20,479 bases of DNA from a virus: IMG/VR virus record IMGVR_UViG_3300031999_000240, positions 1-20,479 of that record. One strand, given 5' to 3'. Positions 15,421 to 20,479 of this stretch are shown piece by piece (the stretch's first letter is position 1; every line of letters begins with the position of its first letter). Below the pieces are notes generated by a model, which made no database searches, was not told the DNA's origin, and saw nothing but the letters and a program-made list of their open reading frames with translations. Both the position numbers and the translations under genes were made by a program.

Positions 15421-15570
15421 GTTCGCCCCACGCGCGCGAGGGGGGGGTCTTCCGAACGTGTACCGAATCGGTATACGATGGTTCGCCCCACGCGCGCGAG
15501 GGGGGGGCTCATGCCCGGTTTCCGGCTATGTCGGGAAGACGAGTTCGCCCCACGCGTGAGGGGACAACCC
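15421..15570. CRISPR. Three-repeat CRISPR-like mini-array, type I-E-like repeats
   Basis: Repeats start at 15421, 15481 and 15543 with GTTCGCCCCACGCG, a spacing of 60 and 62 nt. Repeats 1 and 2 are identical over 27 nt; repeat 3 has a diverged 3' half (TGAGGGGACAACCC). Each is an imperfect palindrome (CCCC-ACGCG...-GGGG) like type I-E repeats of 28-29 nt with spacers of 32-33 nt. In one reading frame on the complement, repeats 1 and 2 read PPLARVGRT, a familiar by-product of translating such arrays. Gaps between repeats are 33 and 35 nt. No cas gene is in the window, and no AT-rich leader is evident. A non-CRISPR tandem repeat cannot be excluded with only three units. Confidence 0.65.
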
Positions 15571-15581
15571 AATTGTTGGGT
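15567..15581. promoter_or_regulatory. Short inverted repeat at array end
   Basis: ACCCAA and TTGGGT flank TTG, giving a 15-nt inverted repeat that overlaps the last bases of CRISPR-like repeat 3. It may be an operator or part of the array boundary. Confidence 0.3.
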
Positions 15582-15602
15582 CGCCGGCGGGTGGCGCTCG
15601 GC

Positions 15603-15630
15603 CGTTTCCCGGGAAACGCGATGATAGAAT
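15603..15630 (+). promoter_or_regulatory. Promoter with overlapping 16-bp perfect palindrome
   Basis: CGTTTCCCGGGAAACG (15603-15618) is a perfect palindrome with the arms of ParB parS sites (GTTTC...GAAAC) and the CCCGGG centre known from the Noc-binding site. An extended -10, TGATAGAAT (15622-15630), lies right after it, so the palindrome covers the spacer and -35 position. A bound protein would block or control transcription toward the gene at 15769. The -35 itself is poor. Confidence 0.6.
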
Positions 15631-15768
15631 ACCGATTGAAACAAGTCGCCGGCGAGGTAGAAGCCTCCCGGCGACGGCCAGCGCGGCGATGCGCGCGGCG
15701 ATCCCAGTGTAGCACAGATGGGCCGCTCGCAGAAGTCGCAGGCGGCCCGTTCGATTGCGAGGTGCTGC

Positions 15769-16296
15769 ATGGGCTTTATCTTTGTCGAGAAAGTTGCCTA
15801 CGATGTCCTGGCGGCTGCAGTGGATGAATGCCTGGAGACATTTATGCCCGGCGTCGTAGAGTATCAGGTCGAACGTCAGACGCCTGGCAGCGTGACCTAC
15901 CGGATGAATTGTCGACACGGGGATCTCGGCACGCTGGTGATACGAAAGTTGTCGGCGACGTGCTCTCAACTGGACTTCAGCGGTCCGCCGAAGGATAGGG
16001 TCGATAGGACTGCCGCGCGGCAGTGGTTATGGGACCCACTCATCCGGGGATTCTTCGCTCGGCTCCGTAAGGAGGAGATCTGGACGGACGAGAACCCGCC
16101 CACTGTGCCTCCCAAGCCGCCACGTGGTCGGCCCCGAAATCAAAACGATGCTTGGGCTGTGCAACAACTCAACGAGGGCAAGGATCCTGGCAAGACAAAG
16201 GCTTTGTGGAGCATCATGAACGAAAAAAGCGAAAGAAAGCTGTCGGACAAAACCCGTACCTGGGCACGGATTTTGAAGCGGCAGAAAATGCACTAA
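15769..16296 (+). CDS. Phage replication-region protein, probable DNA-binding
   Basis: Start ATG 15769 (MGFIFVEKVAYDVLAAAVDE) is preferred: GAGGTG lies 6 nt upstream and a conserved-looking hydrophobic start follows. An in-frame ATG at 15718 lacks a ribosome site. The 175-residue product has an N-terminal alpha/beta part (TYRMNCRHGDLGTLVIRK) and, after the proline-rich TVPPKPPRGRPRNQ, a basic C-terminus that reads as a helical DNA-binding tail (DAWAVQQLNEGKDPGKTKAL, KTRTWARILKRQK). I do not recognise a named family. It is first in the replication block behind an operator-controlled promoter, so an early regulator is plausible. Confidence 0.65.
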   Translation: MGFIFVEKVAYDVLAAAVDECLETFMPGVVEYQVERQTPGSVTYRMNCRHGDLGTLVIRKLSATCSQLDFSGPPKDRVDRTAARQWLWDPLIRGFFARLRKEEIWTDENPPTVPPKPPRGRPRNQNDAWAVQQLNEGKDPGKTKALWSIMNEKSERKLSDKTRTWARILKRQKMH

Positions 16297-16336
16297 CGTT
16301 TTGTCACTATTACTGCCTAAGGTTTTGTGAGATTCT

Positions 16337-16361
16337 GGGGCTGCCATTGAATGGCAGCCCC
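16337..16361. terminator. Perfect 12-bp inverted repeat, probable terminator
   Basis: GGGGCTGCCATT (16337-16348) pairs with AATGGCAGCCCC (16350-16361) around one base, so the real loop would be about 5 nt. It is followed by GTTCTGTTCC, only modestly T-rich. It lies in the gap between two genes and could end the upstream transcript in either direction. Just upstream, two near-copies of AGGTTTTGTGAG-like sequence (16297-16331) form an AT-rich direct repeat. Confidence 0.55.
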
Positions 16362-16403
16362 GTTCTGTTCCTGGAATCAGACCGGCTTTTCTGAGGAGGG
16401 CAT

Positions 16404-17252
16404 GTGTCCAAAAAGACTGAGACCCTACAAACCGATGCCAGCTCGCGTCTCCGCGCGCTTCTGGATCAGGAGATCGATCTAGACCGACGGCTGGTGGAGC
16501 TGAGGGCCCAACACTTCGTGGTCGACCTATCGGCGCCTGGCGCGTCCAGGCGCGCGAGCGAATTGCGCGGGCAGATCAAGGCATTGGAGGAGAGCGCGTG
16601 CGCGCTTGTCCCGCAAATCTCCGCGGCGAGAGATGACTTGCAAGCGGAGGTCTCTCACGAGCGCGACTCTCAACTCCTCGCCCTGCGAGGTGAAGAGCCG
16701 GTTCGGCGCAAGCCGATCGTCGCACTCGTGAGAGAGTTGAAGGCAGCCCTGGAAGTTTGGCGCGCCTTTTGCTTGCGCGAGGCCGCTCTGGGAGGGCAGC
16801 CATTCTATGTCGTGCCCGGGCAGCTCGAGGCAGGTATTGAAATCGCGCTGGCCTATTGGCGCCAGGCGGTGCCCGAGGAGTTGGGCCTACCACCGAAGCT
16901 GTCGCGGCACGAAGAGCTTCGAGCCGACGCCGTGCTCCAATGTGAGAATGCGATTGAGATTTGGCGCGCCGCGGATGAGCGTTCACGCACTGCAGGCAAC
17001 TCCAACTTGCGGTCGGCCAACGCTCGGCGCGCAGCCGAATTCCTTCGAGGCGTTGAGCGGACCCAGGCACGCTGTCGAGACCTTGGAATTGCCGTGCCTT
17101 CTGGCGGGCTGGGGTTGCTGCAGGCGCTAGAGAATCTTGCGCGCCAGGCGGTGGATGGACTCAAACGCGAACCCGCATCTGTCGGAGGCGCCGAGGGCGA
17201 AATTCCTGAAGCTCTGGCTGCTGCCGATCGCGCGGAAACATTGAGGCGGTGA
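16404..17252 (+). CDS. Hypothetical coiled-coil protein
   Basis: 282 residues. Start GTG 16404 (VSKKTETLQTDASSRLRALL) has GAGGAGGG about 5 nt upstream. Residues about 12-100 are charged heptad helix (DRRLVELRAQ, ASELRGQIKALEESACALVP, ISAARDDLQAEVSHERDSQ). The middle contains ELKAALEVWRAFCLREAALG, and the C-terminal part is Ala/Arg-rich helix. No catalytic motif or family is recognised. It lies at the head of the winged-helix/initiator/loader run, 9 nt before the next gene, so a replication or recombination accessory role is possible. Confidence 0.7.
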   Translation: MSKKTETLQTDASSRLRALLDQEIDLDRRLVELRAQHFVVDLSAPGASRRASELRGQIKALEESACALVPQISAARDDLQAEVSHERDSQLLALRGEEPVRRKPIVALVRELKAALEVWRAFCLREAALGGQPFYVVPGQLEAGIEIALAYWRQAVPEELGLPPKLSRHEELRADAVLQCENAIEIWRAADERSRTAGNSNLRSANARRAAEFLRGVERTQARCRDLGIAVPSGGLGLLQALENLARQAVDGLKREPASVGGAEGEIPEALAAADRAETLRR

Positions 17253-17261
17253 GGCGGATAC

Positions 17262-17651
17262 GTGGCTGGCAGTGTGGATCGGATCCGCGGTGTGACACAA
17301 GGTCCCGCGCCGCGAGCGCGGAAAGGCGGCGGCGCTGCTCATACCTCGACAGTGGCCTATCGGGAGGCGATTCTTTCGGGCGGCAAGCGGACGCAGCGCG
17401 ACCGGATTGTCGAAACGCTCAAGGCCTCGGGTGTGCCGTTGACACGGCGGCAGATATCGGGAATCACAAGGATCTCGATCAACGCGACGTGCAGCGCTGT
17501 TTTCTCGTTGCTGCGCGACGGCCTCTTGTGCGTGGCCTATGAGGATGAGGACTTGGGAACGAGGACAAAAGCACAGTTTCTCGAGGTGACGTCGCCGGCG
17601 CCGGTGCAGCGAATCTTTGCCTGGCCGAAGATGGGCGGGGAGCCGAGATGA
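17262..17651 (+). CDS. Winged-helix DNA-binding protein
   Basis: 129 residues from GTG 17262, with a GA-rich AGGCGG just upstream. After a basic, Gly-rich N-terminus (GPAPRARKGGGAAHTS), residues about 45-95 form a winged helix: RDRIVETLKASGVPLTRRQI, SGITRISINATCSAVFSLLR, DGLLCVAYEDED. The layout matches MarR/DprA-type HTH modules that phages use as regulators. The stop overlaps the next start by 4 nt (ATGA), so it is coupled to the initiator-like gene and may regulate or assist it. Confidence 0.72.
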   Translation: MAGSVDRIRGVTQGPAPRARKGGGAAHTSTVAYREAILSGGKRTQRDRIVETLKASGVPLTRRQISGITRISINATCSAVFSLLRDGLLCVAYEDEDLGTRTKAQFLEVTSPAPVQRIFAWPKMGGEPR

Positions 17652-18520
17652 GCGGGTCGCGCTTGATTGACGAATGGGGCCACTTTACGGCGATGCCGGA
17701 GATCGTCATCCAGCGCTGGGCAGAGCTGGGCACGGATGCCATCGCGATGTTTCTGTACCTTCGCTACAGGACGAATCGGGAGAGACGGCATCCGCTGGAG
17801 GGCTGCGCCTGGCCGGATCTTGACACCATCGGCCAAGAGACAGGGATGCACTATCGGCGCATTGGGCCGGCGCTCAAGATCCTTGAGAAGGCCGGCTTGC
17901 TGACCAGGGAAAAGAGGTTCGGCCGTTCCGTCGTTTACACCCTCCAGAGACCCCCAGATCTAGGGCTGAACAGTCCCTCCACCATTGGAGGGACTGAGGA
18001 AGTGCATAGTCCCTCCACCGTTGGAGGGACAGTCCCTCCACCGTTGGAGGGCACAGTCCCTCCACCGTTGGAGGGGGACCTATATAGAGTCTATCCAGAT
18101 AGAGTCTACCCAGATAGAGACACACCCTCGCGCGGCTCGGGTGTGCGAATCACCCACGACGCGATCCGACGGGCGGTAGCCGAGCATTTTGCAAAGTGCA
18201 CGGGTCTGGACTTGCCCGCTGTCGAGACAGAGGCCCAGCGCAAGAGTTCCGGCGCCGCCTGGTGGGCGCCAATCCGGGAGATCTGCGAGCTCGTCGACTG
18301 GCGCGAAACGGATGCCCAGGCCTTGGTTGACACGGCGATCGCCCGCCTGGGGAAGGGGCAATGCTCGATTGCCGAACCGCGCTCGATTCTCAAGACGGCT
18401 CGGGCAATCATTGGTGAGGTCAAGCGCGGTGCTTTCCAGCCCGAGGGGGAGCCTCGAGGTTACGCAGGCCTGCGCGCTTTCCTGCAGCAGTCTGAGGAGG
18501 TGGTCAATGTCGGACGCTGA
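17648..18520 (+). CDS. Lambda O-like replication initiator
   Basis: 290 residues; ATG 17648 follows GGGGAG. Residues about 20-100 are a winged HTH of the kind found in phage initiators: WPDLDTIGQETGMHYRRIGP, ALKILEKAGLLTREKRF, GRSVVYTLQRPP. Residues about 109-150 are low-complexity (SPSTVGGT, PPPLEG) because the DNA there is four inverted-repeat iterons. The C-terminal domain (about 165-280) has TGLDLPAVETEAQRKSSGAA and SILKTARAIIGEVK. An initiator with its own origin inside the gene, followed by a loader-like gene, is the arrangement of lambda O/ori/P. The function is inferred from this layout and the HTH, not from a close family match. Confidence 0.75.
   Translation: MSGSRLIDEWGHFTAMPEIVIQRWAELGTDAIAMFLYLRYRTNRERRHPLEGCAWPDLDTIGQETGMHYRRIGPALKILEKAGLLTREKRFGRSVVYTLQRPPDLGLNSPSTIGGTEEVHSPSTVGGTVPPPLEGTVPPPLEGDLYRVYPDRVYPDRDTPSRGSGVRITHDAIRRAVAEHFAKCTGLDLPAVETEAQRKSSGAAWWAPIREICELVDWRETDAQALVDTAIARLGKGQCSIAEPRSILKTARAIIGEVKRGAFQPEGEPRGYAGLRAFLQQSEEVVNVGR
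17974..18076. repeat. Four inverted-repeat iterons (probable replication origin)
   Basis: The unit TCCCTCCACCGTTGGAGGGA, itself an inverted repeat with 7-bp or longer arms, occurs at 17974-17993 (one base changed in the centre), 18010-18029, 18033-18052 and 18057-18076 (last base variable). Spacing is 36, 23 and 24 nt. They lie in the linker of the initiator-like gene, as in lambda ori. Confidence 0.8.
18080..18122. other. AT-richer tract next to iterons, candidate unwinding element
   Basis: Right after iteron 4 comes a stretch with three direct repeats of ATAGAGTCTA-like sequence (TATAGAGTCTATCCAGA, TAGAGTCTACCCAGA, TAGAGACAC). G+C is about 40%, far below the surrounding DNA. This fits the duplex-unwinding part of an origin. 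Confidence 0.6.
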
Positions 18521-19088
18521 AAGATCAGTTGCTCTCGCCCTGGCTCCGCTCCTGGCCACATGGCCTGAAGAAGAGATGCCTCCCGTTCGCATCCGGGCGT
18601 ATGTCATGGTCTTGGGGGATCTTGAGCCCGAGCTGCTCCAGGCCGCGGTCGCGCACTGCATCGCAACCTGCAGATTCTTCCCCAAACCGGCGGAGATTCG
18701 ACAGGCGGCTTTCGACCTGCGCAGCCGCGCCGAGGGGGCGCCAGATCCGATGGCCGGTTGGGGCCAAGTGGTTGATGAGATCGGGCGCGTGGGATCCTAT
18801 GGCATGCCCTGCTTCTCGCACCAGGTCGTCACCGATGCCGTGCGCCTCGTCGGCGGCTGGCAGCGGTTATGTCTTTCGGAGAACATGGCGAGCGACCGAG
18901 CGCGGTTCGTGGAGGCCTACAAGGAGCTGCAGACGAGACGCGAGTCGGATGCCCGGATGCTGCCTGCCGTGCGGGATCTGGTCCTCATGCTGGCGGATGG
19001 CATGGGATCGAACCGCCGGATCGCCGCACATCGACGCCCGTGTAGTGTGCCGGCCGACACGGCGCCGCGGGAGACAGAAACGGAATGA
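18507..19088 (+). CDS. Helicase-loader-like replication protein
   Basis: 193 residues. GAGGAGG (18494-18500) precedes ATG 18507, which overlaps the initiator-like gene by 14 nt. Residues about 20-70 carry the pattern of phage G39P-type loaders/inhibitors of the replicative helicase: PVRIRAYVMVLGDLEPELLQ, AAVAHCIATCRFFPKPAEIR, QAAFDLRS (helix, short linker, 'FPP/KPAEIR' turn). The C-terminal half is helical (ARFVEAYKELQTRRESDARM). With the O-like gene upstream it would load host helicase at the origin. The tail (HRRPCSVPADTAPRETETE) is probably disordered. Confidence 0.7.
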   Translation: MSDAERSVALALAPLLATWPEEEMPPVRIRAYVMVLGDLEPELLQAAVAHCIATCRFFPKPAEIRQAAFDLRSRAEGAPDPMAGWGQVVDEIGRVGSYGMPCFSHQVVTDAVRLVGGWQRLCLSENMASDRARFVEAYKELQTRRESDARMLPAVRDLVLMLADGMGSNRRIAAHRRPCSVPADTAPRETETE

Positions 19089-19103
19089 CCATCCGCGGTC
19101 GAC

Positions 19104-19119
19104 CGTTTCCGTGGAAACG
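19104..19119. promoter_or_regulatory. CGTTTCC-N2-GGAAACG palindrome upstream of terminase
   Basis: CGTTTCCGTGGAAACG lies in the 148-nt gap between the loader-like gene and the small terminase, with arms extended by one more C/G pair. It matches the operator-like palindrome at 15603-15618 except for the central two bases. It could be an operator, a ParB-type site or part of the packaging start. The rest of the gap (19120-19236) shows no clear promoter. Confidence 0.55.
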
Positions 19120-19236
19120 GCGGTCCCGGAGGCCAGGGGGGAGGCAAAGTCTACAGATTTTCGACCCCCGAGGACCGGGCGGCAGTCACGAAGACGCGCC
19201 CGCGTAATTCGGGTCCATTTTGAATCGAGCGATTGA

Positions 19237-19755
19237 ATGACCAGAGGACGAAGACCTTTGCCGACGAGGATCAAACAGCTCCGCGGAAATCCGGGGAAAC
19301 GGCCGTTGAATGCCAACGAGCCGTACCTGCCGCGTACGCTCCTCAAGTGCCCACGAGGAGCGTCGGCCAATGTTAGGCGGCACTGGAAACGGTTCGCCAT
19401 TCTCCTCCACAACGTCGGCGTGCTAACGGAGGCTGAGGGCCCGATCGTCGTCGCGCTTTGCGAAGAGTGGAGCACTTACTTGAAAGCCCGGGCGCACTTG
19501 GCGCGCCACGGGTTGGTGGTCCTAAGTGCGGGCGGATCTTACAAGCCTTCGCCGTACATCGGAATCAGCAACGCGGCGATGGCCAACATCCTGAAGATGT
19601 TCGGCGAGCTCGGCATGACGCCGGCGGCGAGAACACGTGTCCGCGTCGCAGATCCGCTCCAGATGTCTCTTAACCTTGAGCTTGAACAATTGCTCTGGCG
19701 TGAGAAAGTCATCGTGGCAAACCGGAAGGGAAAGGGCATCGATGAGGCGAAATGA
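19237..19755 (+). CDS. Terminase small subunit, P27 family
   Basis: 172 residues. The N-terminus MTRGRRPLPTRIKQLRGNPG is the hallmark of P27-type small terminases, followed by KRPLNANEP and CPRGASANVRRHWKRFA. Helices with VGVLTEAEGPIVVALCEEWS and NAAMANILKMFGELGMTPAA continue the family pattern. It recognises the packaging site and delivers DNA to the large terminase motor. The ribosome site before ATG 19237 is weak. Unusually, the next genes are an unknown and a protease; no large terminase follows within the window. Confidence 0.9.
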   Translation: MTRGRRPLPTRIKQLRGNPGKRPLNANEPYLPRTLLKCPRGASANVRRHWKRFAILLHNVGVLTEAEGPIVVALCEEWSTYLKARAHLARHGLVVLSAGGSYKPSPYIGISNAAMANILKMFGELGMTPAARTRVRVADPLQMSLNLELEQLLWREKVIVANRKGKGIDEAK

Positions 19756-20122
19756 ATTTCTCCTGGATCTGCGCAACGTGCGCAACGAGGACCTAACGCT
19801 GCTGGCAGGTATGCTTATCGGCTGCGCCAGGTGGCCGGTGGATCCGCCGGCGATGGCCGCGACCCTTGAGCAATTCGCGAAAGGTTTGGCGGCTGCGAGA
19901 CGTCGGAGGCGTGGACGGCCGAGGACGATGCGGATCTGGCCATCGGGGCGCCTGACAGCTGAGGACAGAATCGTCCTCGCAGGGAGTCTGCGGCGCTGGG
20001 CGGGGCTCTTCGAGAAAATCGAAGCTGTGGCGTCTTGCCTCGAGGGCATGGCGCAGGGGATCGAGGATTCCCTGCCGGCAGGCGAGAAGAAATCGCGAAA
20101 GCGAACGACAGGAGGAAGATGA
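19742..20122 (+). CDS. Hypothetical protein between small terminase and protease
   Basis: 126 residues. ATG 19742 overlaps the terminase gene by 14 nt, with AAGGGAAAGGG upstream. It begins MRRNEFLLDLRNVRNEDLTL and is helical with a strongly basic middle (KGLAAARRRRRGRPRTMR) and end (EKKSRKRTTGGR). No family is recognised. It might be a DNA-binding packaging accessory, on position and charge only. Its stop overlaps the following protease start (ATGATGA). Confidence 0.65.
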   Translation: MRRNEFLLDLRNVRNEDLTLLAGMLIGCARWPVDPPAMAATLEQFAKGLAAARRRRRGRPRTMRIWPSGRLTAEDRIVLAGSLRRWAGLFEKIEAVASCLEGMAQGIEDSLPAGEKKSRKRTTGGR

Positions 20123-20479
20123 TGAGAGACGGGCGATCAGACCGGCCGCTAGGCGTGAAGATCTCGGAGGGCTTCCAGTATCGAAGTTTCCCACTACGCG
20201 AACTCAGGGTTGAGCCCGCAGAGGGCGGCCAGAGGAGGATCCGTGGTTATGCCGCGGTTTTCAATGTCCTCAGTGAACCCTTGTGGGGTTTCCGGGAAAA
20301 GATCCGCAAAGGCGCCTTCGCGAAGACGATCCGGGAGGCGAACATTGTTGCCCTCTTCAACCACAATGAGGACATGATTCTTGGTCGCAACAAAGCGGGC
20401 ACCTTGAAACTCGCGGAAGATGACATCGGGTTGGCCATCGAAATCCTGCCGCCCGAGACGCAATCGGCAAAGGATCTCA
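20119..20479 (+). CDS. Second prohead protease, truncated by window end
   Basis: ATG 20119 (or the adjacent in-frame ATG 20122) follows AGGAGGA at 20110-20116. The product begins MMRDGRSDRPLGVKISEGFQ and joins the protease core at YRSFPLRELRVEPAEGG. It keeps the His in LFNHNEDMILG; the Ser and Glu positions lie beyond the end. It lacks the N-terminal MPYPNEH domain of the copy at 5287 and so resembles the ordinary form of the enzyme. The core is near-identical to copy 1 at DNA level, with a perfect 127-nt match at the end. Confidence 0.85.
   Translation, partial: MMRDGRSDRPLGVKISEGFQYRSFPLRELRVEPAEGGQRRIRGYAAVFNVLSEPLWGFREKIRKGAFAKTIREANIVALFNHNEDMILGRNKAGTLKLAEDDIGLAIEILPPETQSAKDL
20152..20479 (+). 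repeat. Direct repeat copy 2 (within second protease)
   Basis: Gap-free match to 5590-5917, offset 14,562. Identity is roughly 88% in the first 200 nt by hand count and complete over 20353-20479, ending exactly at the window edge. Confidence 0.95.

Noticed and set aside
15448-15480. Nine-base match between the complement of spacer 1 and the promoter region near 15628
   Set aside because: Too short to suggest self-targeting; a match of this length is expected by chance.
15634-15642. GATTGAAAC, the common 3' end of several CRISPR repeat families, near the mini-array
   Set aside because: Single occurrence with no second copy at array spacing and unlike the repeats next to it.
15288-15770. Minus-strand ORF containing repeated PPLARVGRT
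   Set aside because: It is a translation of the CRISPR-like repeats, a known annotation artefact, not a gene.
1-20479. tRNA, rRNA, large terminase, holin/endolysin and cas genes
   Set aside because: Looked for on both strands by motif; none seen. Absence may reflect the limits of the window.

Overview
The window is a phage or prophage segment (or a phage-derived satellite) from a GC-rich bacterium. Every gene I can support lies on the + strand, and stops of one gene often overlap starts of the next. HK97-type head genes and a P27-type small terminase fit a tailed phage. The host cannot be placed from sequence alone. The GC-rich type I-E-like repeats and the codon use would fit Chloroflexota or a similar GC-rich phylum, but that is weak.

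Layout. Positions 1-9840 are virion genes: a 5'-truncated portal fused to a MuF-like head domain, a Gp80-like tail protein, a small unknown, a 732-residue repeat-built virion protein, a prohead protease with an extra N-terminal domain, a small unknown, a short tape-measure protein, a 55-residue coiled-coil ORF and the HK97-fold major capsid protein. The order is unusual (protease and capsid separated by the tape-measure gene). Positions 9841-10952 are largely decayed: two fragments of a ParB-like helix-turn-helix coding sequence, two related palindromes and one possible small gene. Positions 10953-15404 form an integration and lysogeny-type module: a PD-(D/E)XK-like nuclease, a large serine recombinase, a promoter/structured RNA/terminator cassette, an unknown protein, a tyrosine recombinase, an excisionase-like HTH protein and a tiny membrane protein. 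Positions 15405-15768 hold a three-repeat CRISPR-like mini-array without cas genes, then a promoter overlapped by a perfect 16-bp palindrome. Positions 15769-19088 are a replication module: a DNA-binding-like protein, a coiled-coil protein, a winged-helix protein, a lambda-O-like initiator whose gene contains four inverted-repeat iterons and an AT-richer tract (probable origin), and a helicase-loader-like protein. Positions 19237-20479 hold the small terminase, an unknown gene and the start of a second prohead protease.

The last 127 bases are an exact copy of 5791-5917, so the sequence folds back onto itself with an offset of 14,562 bp. This may be a real gene duplication, two co-resident related elements, or a k-mer-limited assembly end. 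It also leaves open a 14.6-kb circular unit that would carry small terminase, protease and capsid but no portal or large terminase, which would resemble a capsid-forming satellite. No large terminase, lysis genes, cas genes or tRNA genes were seen.
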